NCBI RefSeq assembly: GCF_023016285.1
Contig: NZ_CP095413.1
Location: forward strand, 5,222,501 to 5,286,500
Direction of reading: 5' to 3'
DNA: 64,000 nucleotides
Source: Muricauda sp. SCSIO 64092
GTDB lineage: Bacteria; Bacteroidota; Bacteroidia; Flavobacteriales; Flavobacteriaceae
Shown: one piece after another, positions 18,437 through 27,055 of the stretch
Layout of the letters: each line of letters opens with the position of its first letter
How positions within the stretch are numbered: the stretch's first letter is position 1
Notes under the pieces: generated by a model
Seen by the model: the letters and a program-made list of their open reading frames with translations, nothing else
Database searches by the model: none
Told to the model about the DNA's origin: nothing
Program-made: the position numbers and the translations under genes

Positions 18437-19513
18437 ATGTCCTTAATTGAAAAGCTTAAAAATGTCGCGCCAAGAGAAAATAGTGGGTCAATTTCTTCCA
18501 ATAGATTTGACTATCAAAAGAATTGGGCAATTTGTAAACTAATCGAACTTTCTAACCAAGAGGACTTTTTGCTAGCATTCGAATTCCATGAGGATATAGT
18601 AGTATTTAATTCTTCAGACAATCCAAACCTGATAGATTTTTATCAAGTAAAAACCAAAAACAACGGAAAGCATTCAATTTCTTCATTAGTAAGAAAGACT
18701 AAAAGTGGGTCAATACTCGGCAAGTTATTAATGAATAGATTGAATTTTGATGTTGAAACTAACTCTCTTACAATAATTGCCAATTGTGATTTCAATGTTA
18801 AACAGAAATCCGGAGTAGAAGCCAAAGTGAAAATTTGTTGTAACGAATTGCTGGACTCTGAAAAAGAAAAGCTAGCTGAAAGTCTTTGCAAAGAGTTAGA
18901 AATAAAATGGCTGACGGAATATTTTGATCTTATACAACTTGAAAAGAGTGATTTGACTATAGAGCACCATTCAGACCTCACAAAACAAAAACTTAGTGAC
19001 TTTATAGAATCAAAATACGCAGATATTAATTTTAAACCATCATTGGCTTACAAAACAATATTCGATGAAGTCAAGAGGAAAACAAATGTTGAAAGAACAA
19101 TGGATAGTTTTGATGATCTTATCAAACATAAATCCATTTCGAAAATTGAGTTCGAAAATATTCTAAAAATTGTAACATCCGAACCTAGTCGAATTACAAA
19201 ACTTAGGGATGAGATTATAGGTAGGTTAGATAGTGAAAATGCATCTATTCAGTTTAGAAGATATTTTAAAAAGAATTGGAAATCTGTTGAGATTGAATAT
19301 CTAAGAGCTAATAACTTACTTTTTAAAAAGATTGTACGACAAGTCGTAAATGTGATTGATGAAAATGAGGTTCTTCTCACCAATAGTTTGGTAGAATCTA
19401 CCAACAATATTTTAGATGAAGTTCTGAAAGCTAAGGTTGTAGAGGAACAATTAATATTTAATAATGATTATATAAGAATAGTTATTCTTAAGGAGATTTG
19501 CGATGGAGAATAA
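18437..19513 (+). CDS. Cap4-like (DUF4297) dsDNA nuclease effector
   Basis: ATG at 18437 preferred to the TTG at 18422. The 358-residue protein begins with the DUF4297/Cap4 restriction-endonuclease fold: SSNRFDYQKNWAICKLIELS, a nuclease core with FEFHEDIVVF and FYQVKTKNNG (D/E...QxK), and a helical C-terminal region that may contact the ATPase. Effectors of this type work in CBASS (Cap4) and in Lamassu/ABC-three-component systems. Here the next gene is an SMC-like ATPase 38 bp downstream and no cyclase is adjacent, so the Lamassu-Cap4/ABC-3C assignment is preferred. The product would degrade DNA when the ATPase senses phage. Confidence 0.7.
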   Translation: MSLIEKLKNVAPRENSGSISSNRFDYQKNWAICKLIELSNQEDFLLAFEFHEDIVVFNSSDNPNLIDFYQVKTKNNGKHSISSLVRKTKSGSILGKLLMNRLNFDVETNSLTIIANCDFNVKQKSGVEAKVKICCNELLDSEKEKLAESLCKELEIKWLTEYFDLIQLEKSDLTIEHHSDLTKQKLSDFIESKYADINFKPSLAYKTIFDEVKRKTNVERTMDSFDDLIKHKSISKIEFENILKIVTSEPSRITKLRDEIIGRLDSENASIQFRRYFKKNWKSVEIEYLRANNLLFKKIVRQVVNVIDENEVLLTNSLVESTNNILDEVLKAKVVEEQLIFNNDYIRIVILKEICDGE

Positions 19514-19551
19514 TTTTAAAAAACTGGTTAGAAGTTTAAGAACAAAAGCAC

Positions 19552-21255
19552 ATGAAAAGATTGGTTTTAAAGGAACTGATGATTCTCTCCTTCAGAGAGA
19601 GAAAGGCCAAAAAGATAAGGTTCGATCACCAAAAAACCCTAATTAAAGGAACAAATCAGGTTGGAAAATCCTCCCTCATCAAGAGTATATATTACACTCT
19701 TGGGGCCACTCCAGCAACTATGCACCCAAATTGGGTAAAAGCTGAACCAATTTGTCTTCTAACCATTGATGTAGACGGAGAAGAATATAAGGTACTCCGT
19801 TATGACAAAAAGAGATTCGTAGTTATTGAGAATAGTACTGATAGCATCAATTCTTATAATTTCAAGGAGTTTTCAAATTTCATAAATACCTTACTTGATT
19901 TCAATTTGGTGATTAACAATAGACAGGGGGTACCTGAAATACCTCCTCAAGCCTACCTTTTTTTACCGTTTTATATTGACCAGGACAATAGCTGGGTGAA
20001 AAACTGGAACTCTTTTTCAAATCTTGGACAATATAGTAAATGGAAAAAACCTCTCGTCGACTACCATTCAGGAATCAAGGGAAATCTATATTACAAGACG
20101 AAGTCTGAGTTAGATACTACTAGACAAAATCTTGAGGAAACCACTAGAGAAATAGACGCATTAAATAAAATTCTTAAAAATATTAATGATAGATTAAATG
20201 AGGATGATTTAAGTATTACTGTTGAAGATTTTAATGAGGAGATAAAAGAGCTTCTAGTTGAATGTGAAAGCCTTAAAACGCAACAAAATAAAATCAAACA
20301 ATATCTTACCGATTTACATAATCAAAAAATCTTAATCGATTCTGAAATAAGTGTCGTGGAAAAGTCCATGAAGGAATTGTCTAAAGATTATAATTATGCA
20401 TTAAATACATTGGATGATCAAGTAGATTGCCCAACTTGTGGAGCACATTATGAAAACAACTTCGCAGAAAGATTTTCTATAGCCGAAAATGAAGAACGAC
20501 TTGAAGAGCTACTAGTCGAACTAAGGTCTGATTACTTGAAGATAACGGATAAGATAAATTCGTACAACAATGACTTTATTGACACAAAGTCAAATTACGA
20601 TAGAATTCAGGAGGTTCTTAATAAAAAACAATCTGAGATTAAATTAATGGATGTAATTGAAAATGAAGGAAAAAGAAAGGTTAAGGAGATATTCAAAGAA
20701 GAACAATCCCAAATTTATGAGAAGATTGGAATAGCAGAGCGAAAAAAAAGCCAGTTGGAATCACAACTCAAAGATATTGATAAAAAAGGAGGAGATCGAA
20801 AGGATAAAATAATGACTGAATACCGATCTAAACTACATACCTACTTAAGCATGCTAAACATAAACACCGAGACATTCTCTGAGAAAGTTTTTCAGAGAAT
20901 GGATTCACCCATAAATGAAACAGGTAGTGCACTGCCAAGAGCTCTATTAGCTTATTATTTTACTTTCCTAGAAATAATGAATAAATATTCAACATCCTCT
21001 TTTTGTCCTATAATAATTGACTCACCAAACCAGCAAGAACAGGATAAAAAGAATCTTGAAGCTATCATAAAATTTATAGATGAAAATCAACCTGAAAATT
21101 CTCAGCTAATAATTGGTTTAGTCGACGACGATGAATATACTTTTGATTTAAATGAGGAGGACTCGTTGCTTAAAGCAGATGATTATGATGAAGTATATGA
21201 GGAAATAAGTCCCATTTTAGGATCAGGTATTTTCAATGATGGACTTATTTTTTAA
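19552..21255 (+). CDS. SMC/RecN-like ATPase of Lamassu/ABC-three-component type
   Basis: 567 residues. Walker A GTNQVGKSSLIK (about 32-43); the early IYYTLGATPATMHPNW segment is typical of the ABC-3C ATPases; coiled coils run about 180-410, interrupted by a Rad50-like zinc hook CPTCGA (about residue 297); Walker B is IIIDSPNQQEQD in the C-terminal lobe. An upstream in-frame stop at 19537 fixes the start at 19552. In the named systems a small middle component normally separates effector and ATPase. Here only 38 bp lie between them, with a 47-codon overlapping frame at 19503-19646 that looks non-coding, so that component is absent or elsewhere. Confidence 0.75.
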   Translation: MKRLVLKELMILSFRERKAKKIRFDHQKTLIKGTNQVGKSSLIKSIYYTLGATPATMHPNWVKAEPICLLTIDVDGEEYKVLRYDKKRFVVIENSTDSINSYNFKEFSNFINTLLDFNLVINNRQGVPEIPPQAYLFLPFYIDQDNSWVKNWNSFSNLGQYSKWKKPLVDYHSGIKGNLYYKTKSELDTTRQNLEETTREIDALNKILKNINDRLNEDDLSITVEDFNEEIKELLVECESLKTQQNKIKQYLTDLHNQKILIDSEISVVEKSMKELSKDYNYALNTLDDQVDCPTCGAHYENNFAERFSIAENEERLEELLVELRSDYLKITDKINSYNNDFIDTKSNYDRIQEVLNKKQSEIKLMDVIENEGKRKVKEIFKEEQSQIYEKIGIAERKKSQLESQLKDIDKKGGDRKDKIMTEYRSKLHTYLSMLNINTETFSEKVFQRMDSPINETGSALPRALLAYYFTFLEIMNKYSTSSFCPIIIDSPNQQEQDKKNLEAIIKFIDENQPENSQLIIGLVDDDEYTFDLNEEDSLLKADDYDEVYEEISPILGSGIFNDGLIF

Positions 21256-21375
21256 TCTAAAATTATAATTCGCAGCATCAATCTAAAATAACATTTACTT
21301 TTCCTGAATTTAGCAAACAAATTAATGCGTTTCGTTACTTAAGGCTGTCATTAAAAAACGAAATAATGTACCAAA

Positions 21376-21951
21376 ATGGAGATTGTAAAGTTCTTAAAAT
21401 CAGGAAATATTTCACTCAATAATGAGGAGGGAAAAATTGAGATTGAGAATAGTTCCAACTATCTTCCATACCATAAAATTTCCTCGCAAGATTGGGGCCG
21501 AATTTATGAAAAATTTGTTGGTCAATGTTTAGAAAAAGAAGGTTATGAAGTAAAATACAATGGACTAGAATCTGGTTTTTTGGATAAAGGCATAGACATA
21601 ATTGCTAAAAAAAAAGACAGGATAAATTTTATTCAATGTAAATTCTCTACCAGAAGTAAAATAGGCAAATCCAAAATTAATTGGATATTGTATAAAGCAT
21701 CAAATGAACTTTACAAACAATACCAAAACTCAGAGAAAAGAATAATTTTTACTCTTATTGTAAATAGTACTGAAACAAGTTTTTCAAAAAAAATCCCTAA
21801 AAACTTCAAATTAAACTTTACCCATTCTTCAAAAATAGAATATCCCTGGTTGCAGTATTTTCTGGAACACAACTACATTCAAGACAAAATTAAATTGGAA
21901 TTTAGAGAGATAAAAATGAACAATAACTACGGCAACAATGCGTATAAGTAA
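21376..21951 (+). CDS. Mrr-like restriction endonuclease
   Basis: 191 residues, single PD-(D/E)XK domain. E in WGRIYEKFVGQCLEKEGYEV, D in FLDKGIDIIAKK, and the Q-x-K of INFIQCKFSTR form the catalytic set of Mrr/restriction_endonuclease-like proteins. The rest is helical and strand support (IIFTLIVNST). No methylase or specificity subunit is adjacent, so it may be a type IV-like enzyme cutting modified DNA. Spacing from the ATPase (120 bp) suggests its own promoter. The gene ends at a GCGTATAAGTAAT block that resembles the first arm of attC2 at 32236. Confidence 0.65.
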   Translation: MEIVKFLKSGNISLNNEEGKIEIENSSNYLPYHKISSQDWGRIYEKFVGQCLEKEGYEVKYNGLESGFLDKGIDIIAKKKDRINFIQCKFSTRSKIGKSKINWILYKASNELYKQYQNSEKRIIFTLIVNSTETSFSKKIPKNFKLNFTHSSKIEYPWLQYFLEHNYIQDKIKLEFREIKMNNNYGNNAYK

Positions 21952-22403
21952 TGTTGGAATCGTGAAAACTTTAAAATCCAACTTTACATAATAATTCTGC
22001 TTTTCACGACTTTTTCACAAAAACTTTCACGAAATAAATTTGTAGTTTGTTGTTGCTAACGTTTTTAGCTAATTAAGCAATGATAGATTGTATTGATTTT
22101 AAAATGTAACTGTCTAGATTTTAAATTAGCGGTAACAAAACCGCTAAAAATCAAAACTGAGACATTTGTACTATAATGTACCGCGTTATGTAACTTGAGC
22201 TTTGGTAAAAGCGAAAGTTTGTACCGCACTTCCTGAAAAATTTCTTCTAAAAATCTTCTTTTAAAAAGGTAATGGAACACTTTTTACACGACCCGAGGTA
22301 GGAGGGGAGTGGAATGTGTGTGGAATGGGTTATAATAAACATTTGTATCTTTACCACGTCTACACGGTTTTAGGAAAATTCTAAAACAATTATTTATCGA
22401 TAA
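21952..22403. other. Intergenic region with a strong hairpin
   Basis: No gene seen. At 22126-22147 the perfect inverted repeat TTAGCGGT / ACCGCTAA with a 6-base loop could act as a terminator or recombination remnant, but no T tract follows. A second perfect stem GTTTTAG / CTAAAAC occurs at about 22367-22387, just before the structured element at 22404. Confidence 0.4.
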
Positions 22404-22484
22404 GGAGTCGCTCACAAGTCCAGCGGCCACGAAAGTACCGCTTCCAGTCCTAGACTGTGTAGACAGGGCTGACGGGGTGACTCC
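22404..22484 (+). ncRNA. Candidate structured RNA (three-way junction) 5' of a small gene
   Basis: An 81-base GC-rich island in AT-rich surroundings folds by eye into a closed three-way junction. P1 is GGAGTC (22404-22409) with GACTCC (22479-22484), P2 AGCGG (22422-22426) with CCGCT (22438-22442), and P3 CAGTCCT (22445-22451) with AGGGCTG (22465-22471, one G-U). A TATCTTTA box (22346-22353) could be the -7 element. It could be a leader controlling the gene at 22503 or an independent small RNA. It does not match tRNA or a hammerhead core. Energy and covariation are untested. Confidence 0.35.
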
Positions 22485-22502
22485 GCATTTAAAATTTTCT
22501 TT

Positions 22503-22805
22503 ATGTCTACAAGAAAAAACCAAATCCATGAAGAATGGTATCAAAAACTAAAGAAGGAACTCTCCTTAGAAGACTCAAAACAAAAGAAGGCAATCCTTGA
22601 AATTATTGCCACAATTGATGACTACTTCGACGTAAATTCTTTGGAAGGCCATATAGATGGTTTGCACGGCATGTTATCAGGTAGTATTGAAAACCAAGTG
22701 TTGGGCTTATCCAAAAAGACCATTTTTGATTGTGTTTCTCAAACAGGTGTTCATATCAATTTTTTATTGAAATTATCCTCTAAACTATCTGTGCTTAAGA
22801 CCTGA
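22503..22805 (+). CDS. Small helical hypothetical protein with structured leader
   Basis: 100 residues from ATG (MSTRKNQIHEEWYQKLKKEL), predicted all-alpha with EIIATIDDYFDVNSLEGHID and a hydrophobic C-terminal helix (TGVHINFLLKLSSKLSVLK). No catalytic motif recognised. It is monocistronic: a structured 5' region precedes it and a rho-independent terminator follows at 22829. It lies between two defence systems. Confidence 0.5.
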   Translation: MSTRKNQIHEEWYQKLKKELSLEDSKQKKAILEIIATIDDYFDVNSLEGHIDGLHGMLSGSIENQVLGLSKKTIFDCVSQTGVHINFLLKLSSKLSVLKT

Positions 22806-22828
22806 CAGATATATCATTTGAATGATTA

Positions 22829-22864
22829 AAAGTCCTTCCAACATATTAGTGGGAGGATTTTTTA
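22829..22864 (+). terminator. Rho-independent terminator
   Basis: Stem GTCCTTCC / GGGAGGAT (one G-U pair) with loop AACATATTAGT, followed by TTTTTT. It lies 23 bp after the stop of the 100-residue gene. Confidence 0.7.
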
Positions 22865-22995
22865 TATAAACCTAACAAATGCCAAAATTATGTATTTAGA
22901 GCACATAGAATCTATTTTATTTATTTTTTAAATCTAAAAAATGCAAAAATAGTGCTAAAAATAAATATAAAAATCAATTTACATATTTTATTTTG

Positions 22996-23003
22996 TATAT
23001 TTG
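22996..23003 (+). promoter_or_regulatory. Bacteroidota -7 element of the CBASS operon
   Basis: TATATTTG matches the TAnnTTTG consensus exactly and lies 30 bp before the cyclase ATG. The -33 TTG element is weak here. Confidence 0.55.
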
Positions 23004-23033
23004 CATGAATAATGTAAATTTTAAATATAGAAT

Positions 23034-23954
23034 ATGGAAAAACAATTTTACACTTTTTGCTCTAATATTAAACTAACAGGAAGGCAAAGAGAAGATGCTA
23101 AACAAAAGTATCGTGGAGTATCAAAAAAACTTCATGATCATTATTATGACTCAGAATTTGATGGAGGTACAAAATTTTTATTTGGATCTTATAAGACAAA
23201 GGTCAACGTTAGGCCATTATCTAAAGATCAAGATGTCGACCTGTTATTCAAGATTCCCAAGGAAACTTTTGAAAAATTTGATGGCTATGAAAGTAATGGT
23301 CAATCTGCCTTACTTCAAGAAGTAAAAGATATACTGAAAGAAAAGTATACCACAACAGAAGAAATAAAAGGGTGGGGCAAGGTTGTGCTAGTAGCTTTTT
23401 CAGATAATACTCATAACGTGGAGGTATTACCTGCTTATGAGCAAGAAGATGGCACTTTTTTAATCCCCAACACTGAAAATGGTGGCAGCTGGGAATCGTT
23501 TGACCCTAGGAAGCAGATAAACAATTTTCAAAGTTCAAATAGTGATACTGATGGGTTAACTGGAGAATTATGTCGCATGATTAAGACTTGGGTGAAAAAT
23601 ACGAGTTCATTAAGTTATAAATCGTTTGAACTTGTTGTTGACGTCATCGATTTTTTGGAGTCCGAATTTGAGGATGGAGCTGATTATGATGAGTATCAAG
23701 AAGTCGTTAAAAACTTTTTTGATTTCCTCAAAGGAAAATGTAGTTCAGATACTAAAAGCCATGTGGAAACTGCTTTTAATCGAGCTGTCAAAGCTATCGA
23801 GTTCTTTGACAACGACAAACCCAAAGAAGCCTCCGAGGAATGGCGTAAGGTTTTCGGCAACGAATTCCCAAAAGTTAATGAAAATCCTGTTAAAGAAAGA
23901 GCTTATCAAGCTCGAACCATAGTAACGCCTTCCGCCCCATGGCACAAATTATAA
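23034..23954 (+). CDS. CBASS CD-NTase (SMODS-type cyclic oligonucleotide synthase)
   Basis: 306 residues with the pol-beta-type nucleotidyltransferase core: LFGSYKTKVNVRPLS then DQDVDLLFKI gives the GS...DxD motif (about residue 50-70), and the third acidic position is in NVEVLPAYE. The C-terminal OAS1-like helical domain completes the enzyme. CD-NTases make a cyclic di- or tri-nucleotide on phage infection. The operon continues with an E2-like protein (16-bp overlap) and a SLATT membrane effector (4-bp overlap), giving a type II-short-like CBASS. The nucleotide product cannot be read from the sequence. Confidence 0.85.
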   Translation: MEKQFYTFCSNIKLTGRQREDAKQKYRGVSKKLHDHYYDSEFDGGTKFLFGSYKTKVNVRPLSKDQDVDLLFKIPKETFEKFDGYESNGQSALLQEVKDILKEKYTTTEEIKGWGKVVLVAFSDNTHNVEVLPAYEQEDGTFLIPNTENGGSWESFDPRKQINNFQSSNSDTDGLTGELCRMIKTWVKNTSSLSYKSFELVVDVIDFLESEFEDGADYDEYQEVVKNFFDFLKGKCSSDTKSHVETAFNRAVKAIEFFDNDKPKEASEEWRKVFGNEFPKVNENPVKERAYQARTIVTPSAPWHKL

Positions 23955-24514
23955 TTTCAAATGATGACTTGTTATTCATAGCGGAGACTTATCCTTTATT
24001 AAGTTATATCAAAAGCAAGAATGTGATTTCAGGTGTTCTTGCTTTTGATCTCATTTACAATAAGATTAGGATCAAAGACAAATATCATATTGAAATTGAA
24101 ATGTGTTCAGTACCCGGTAGTTTGCTGCCAATGGTTAGGGAAACAAAAAACAGAATTCTGAAAATTGCAAAACGAAAGAGAATCCCTACTGCAGATTTAC
24201 ATTTGAATAACGACAGAGGAGAACTTTGCCTAATAATCCCTCCAAAGGAAAAAGAAAGATATCCTAACGGTTTTGAATTGAAAGAATTTCTTAGGCATGT
24301 GGAAGAACATCTATATTGGGTAAGTTTCTATGAAAGATATGAGAAACCTGCATGGAAAGATCAAGCACATGGAATTGATGGTTATGTTGAATTATATGAT
24401 GAGAACCACTCTTACAGGCCTGAAGTAAAATCAGTTTTGGAAAAATCACAAGGCAAATCTTTGACCAGGAGAGAGATAAGAAATTACATTAAGGAAAAAA
24501 GAAAAAAATTATGA
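23939..24514 (+). CDS. CBASS E2-like ubiquitin-conjugating-fold protein
   Basis: 191 residues, no membrane helix. The central part reads like the bacterial E2 family: VPGSLLPMVRET, IPTADLHLNNDRGELCLIIP with the presumed catalytic Cys, then HVEEHLYWVSFYERYEKPAW and a conserved HGIDGY. In type II-short CBASS a stand-alone E2 is thought to attach to or activate the cyclase. No E1 or JAB gene is present. The start overlaps the cyclase end by 16 bp, supporting co-translation. Confidence 0.65.
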   Translation: MAQIIISNDDLLFIAETYPLLSYIKSKNVISGVLAFDLIYNKIRIKDKYHIEIEMCSVPGSLLPMVRETKNRILKIAKRKRIPTADLHLNNDRGELCLIIPPKEKERYPNGFELKEFLRHVEEHLYWVSFYERYEKPAWKDQAHGIDGYVELYDENHSYRPEVKSVLEKSQGKSLTRREIRNYIKEKRKKL

Positions 24515-25086
24515 ACAAAAAATTGTTGGCGACTGTACGATTTTACTTTGCCCAATGTGTATTCATGAATAGTATTCATTATAAGGCTTACAATAGATTG
24601 AAAGGTGTTCAAGAAAGAAATCGAAATATTGTTTTGGGAATAGCATCCACTACTCTTATACTAATTATTCTACAGATTATTGGTTTAGAGTTTGAATATG
24701 AAAATTTATTAAGTGTATTGTCTTTCTGCGGGATTGTACTCACTGGTGCTAGTCTAATACTCGAACTCTATAACAAAGAAGACATAAGTGAGATTAAGAG
24801 TCAACATAGAAACATAGGGGAAGAATACAAAATCCTGAGAGATCAATTTATTTCTCTCATAGAAGAAATTATGAGTTCAATATCTTCAGAAGAAGAATTA
24901 AGAATGAAGTTTAAGAAGTTACAGAATTTATATAGTCAAATTGGGAGATATTCGCCAACCACTACTGGTACTGATTATTCGGAAGCTCAATCTGGTTTGG
25001 GTCTAGGAAAAAATGATAATGAAGAATTTACATGGTCCAATGAAGAGATAGATAGATTTTTACCTGTTGAACTCCGCATTTCGTGA
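24511..25086 (+). CDS. SLATT-domain two-TM CBASS effector
   Basis: 191 residues starting in an ATGA overlap with the E2-like gene. After an N-terminal helix (FYFAQCVFMNSIHYKAYNRL) two transmembrane helices follow (NIVLGIASTTLILIILQIIG and LLSVLSFCGIVLTGASLIL), then a soluble coiled region (EIKSQHRNIGEEYKILRDQF) and an acidic tail. This is the SLATT pattern of pore-forming effectors coupled to SMODS cyclases; opening would depolarise the membrane. Confidence 0.7.
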   Translation: MNKKLLATVRFYFAQCVFMNSIHYKAYNRLKGVQERNRNIVLGIASTTLILIILQIIGLEFEYENLLSVLSFCGIVLTGASLILELYNKEDISEIKSQHRNIGEEYKILRDQFISLIEEIMSSISSEEELRMKFKKLQNLYSQIGRYSPTTTGTDYSEAQSGLGLGKNDNEEFTWSNEEIDRFLPVELRIS

Positions 25087-25187
25087 AAAATGCAATTTTA
25101 TCTCTAAATAGTTCAATAAAACTATAAATAAAACCGTTTTAATCGTTATTATTGCGAAATTAACGAAAAAACATAATTTAGAGCATA

Positions 25188-26474
25188 ATGATTCAATCAT
25201 TAACTATACGGAATTACAGATCGTTCAAAAATGAAGTCACTTTTAGTTTTGAAGCTACTAGAGAAAAAACCATGGAGGATATCCATGTTGTTGAAGTTGT
25301 TCCTGGTGTAAGACTCTTAAAAATGGGTGTTATCTATGGGCCTAATGCCTCTGGAAAAAGTAATCTAATTAGCGCATTTCAATTTATAAAATATATATGG
25401 TCTTCAAATACAGATTCAAAAGATGATGAAGTAGGTGTGGAGCCTTTTCTGCTTGATAATGAATCTAAAAATGACCCATCTTTTTTTAGGCTTATTTTTT
25501 ACCATAATAAGAAAAAGTATGATTACTCACTATTTGTCAACAATGAACTGATTATCAATGAAAAACTAAGTTTTTATCCATCTACCCAGCCAAAATTAAT
25601 ATTTGAAAGAACCCATAGGGAAATTTCTGAAATCGAGTTTGGTGCGGGTCTTAAATTGAAGATGGCAGAGAAAAATGAAATCATTGCAAAATGTCTACCG
25701 AATATGTCGGTGTTTGCCGCGTACAACCAAGTGAACCTCAATCTTCCTGAAATTGAATCTGTTCTTAAGTGGATGAATTTAAGATGTATGGATACCATTG
25801 AGCCTGATATGCATGTATCATTAGGTAGATATGTTGAGGAACTAATTAATAGTGATGATGAAGCCAAACTTGAAGTTCTTAATTATTTGAAGGAAGCTGA
25901 TTTTAATATTTCTGATATTCATTCTGAAATTGTAAAAGAAGATATTCCAGAGTTTTTTATTGCTAATATCCTAGAAGATTCAGGGCTTCCACAAAAGGAG
26001 AAAGAACGGATAAGAAAAGAGAAAACGTTTGACATGCCAAGGACTGAATTTGAACACGAAGTACAAGGTGAGGATGGGAATCTAATGTACTTTAAAATGT
26101 CAAAAGGAAAGCAGTCAGAAGGAACAATAAGGACTTTTGAGTTGGCGGGGCCTATTACACAAACTATTAAACGGAATGCTTTTTTAGCTATTGACGAAAT
26201 TGAATCGAAATTACATCCTAGACTAATTGAATTTATTATCGAGGATTTTTTACGAAAATCTAACGAATCTCAATTACTGGTGACCACCCATTATGATGGA
26301 TTGTTGGATGAAGAAGACTTGTTAAGAGTTGATAATGTTTGGTTTACAGAAAAATCAAAATCTGCTTCTACTAATTTATATTCACTTGCAAATTTTAAAG
26401 CTCTTAAACGAATAAGCTCATTACTAAAGGCCTATAAATATGGTAGATTTGGTGCTATTCCGAATATTGGTTAA
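25188..26474 (+). CDS. RloA/AbiLi-type AAA15 ATPase
   Basis: 428 residues of COG1106 type. It begins MIQSLTIRNYRSFKNEVTFS; Walker A is GPNASGKSNLISAF (about 53-66); a long insertion follows; Walker B is NAFLAIDEIESKLHP; and QLLVTTHYDGLLD gives the switch His. Only 2 bp separate it from the RloB gene, the typical partner. The pair corresponds to RloAB/AbiL abortive-infection modules, in which the ATPase gates a TOPRIM-like nuclease. Confidence 0.8.
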   Translation: MIQSLTIRNYRSFKNEVTFSFEATREKTMEDIHVVEVVPGVRLLKMGVIYGPNASGKSNLISAFQFIKYIWSSNTDSKDDEVGVEPFLLDNESKNDPSFFRLIFYHNKKKYDYSLFVNNELIINEKLSFYPSTQPKLIFERTHREISEIEFGAGLKLKMAEKNEIIAKCLPNMSVFAAYNQVNLNLPEIESVLKWMNLRCMDTIEPDMHVSLGRYVEELINSDDEAKLEVLNYLKEADFNISDIHSEIVKEDIPEFFIANILEDSGLPQKEKERIRKEKTFDMPRTEFEHEVQGEDGNLMYFKMSKGKQSEGTIRTFELAGPITQTIKRNAFLAIDEIESKLHPRLIEFIIEDFLRKSNESQLLVTTHYDGLLDEEDLLRVDNVWFTEKSKSASTNLYSLANFKALKRISSLLKAYKYGRFGAIPNIG

Positions 26475-26476
26475 TA

Positions 26477-27055
26477 ATGAGCGGAAGGAAAAAGAGAAAG
26501 ATTAATTTAAAAAGAAGAATTTTTGTTGTTGGTGAGGGAATCACGGAGCAATACTATTTTTCTCATTTAAAGGCTATAAGGAACTATTCATGTGCTATTA
26601 AGCCGAGGTTTTTTTGTAAAACGAGTATCACTCAAATTGAAAAAGTAGTCGAAAAACTCCTCATGGGAGACATTTTGGTCATTTGTGTATTCGATGCCGA
26701 TGTATCTTCAAGGAATCCTACAGAAAACGAAAGACTAAAAAGCTTCAAACAACGGTATAAAAGGAATAAATGTGTAATAATATGTGATAGTTTACCATCG
26801 ATTGAGCTATGGTTTCTACTTCACTTTGTTCAAACAAGCAGACACTTTCAAAGTTCTAAATCAGTGGAAAGAGAGCTAAGGAAACACATTAAAAATTATG
26901 CTAAAACTAAAAGATACTTAGAGAATCCAGATTGGGTAAGGGCATTAAGTGTAAATCAAGATAAGGCCATTACAAATGCCAAATTACTTGAAAATTTAGA
27001 GGGAGAATCCTATTCAAATCTGTATAAAGCCATCGACATGTTGGAAGATAGTTAG
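26477..27055 (+). CDS. RloB/AbiLii-type TOPRIM-like protein
   Basis: 192 residues: basic N-terminus GRKKRKINLKRRIFVVGEGI with the TOPRIM-like Glu in EGITEQYYF, VICVFDADV as the DxD-like motif, then CDSLPSIELWFLLHF, the SxPxxExWxLLH block that defines RloB. Expected to be the nuclease or nickase partner of the upstream ATPase. It is the last defence gene before the transposon; about 830 bp of repeat-rich DNA follow. Confidence 0.8.
   Translation: MSGRKKRKINLKRRIFVVGEGITEQYYFSHLKAIRNYSCAIKPRFFCKTSITQIEKVVEKLLMGDILVICVFDADVSSRNPTENERLKSFKQRYKRNKCVIICDSLPSIELWFLLHFVQTSRHFQSSKSVERELRKHIKNYAKTKRYLENPDWVRALSVNQDKAITNAKLLENLEGESYSNLYKAIDMLEDS

Noticed and set aside
19503..19646. 47-codon frame between nuclease and ATPase as the missing middle component
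   Set aside because: It overlaps both genes, is short, and its second half is the ATPase start read in another frame.
22404..22484. Hammerhead ribozyme or tRNA reading of the structured element
   Set aside because: CUGANGA and GAAA are not placed at the junction as needed, and there is no T-arm or CCA-like end.
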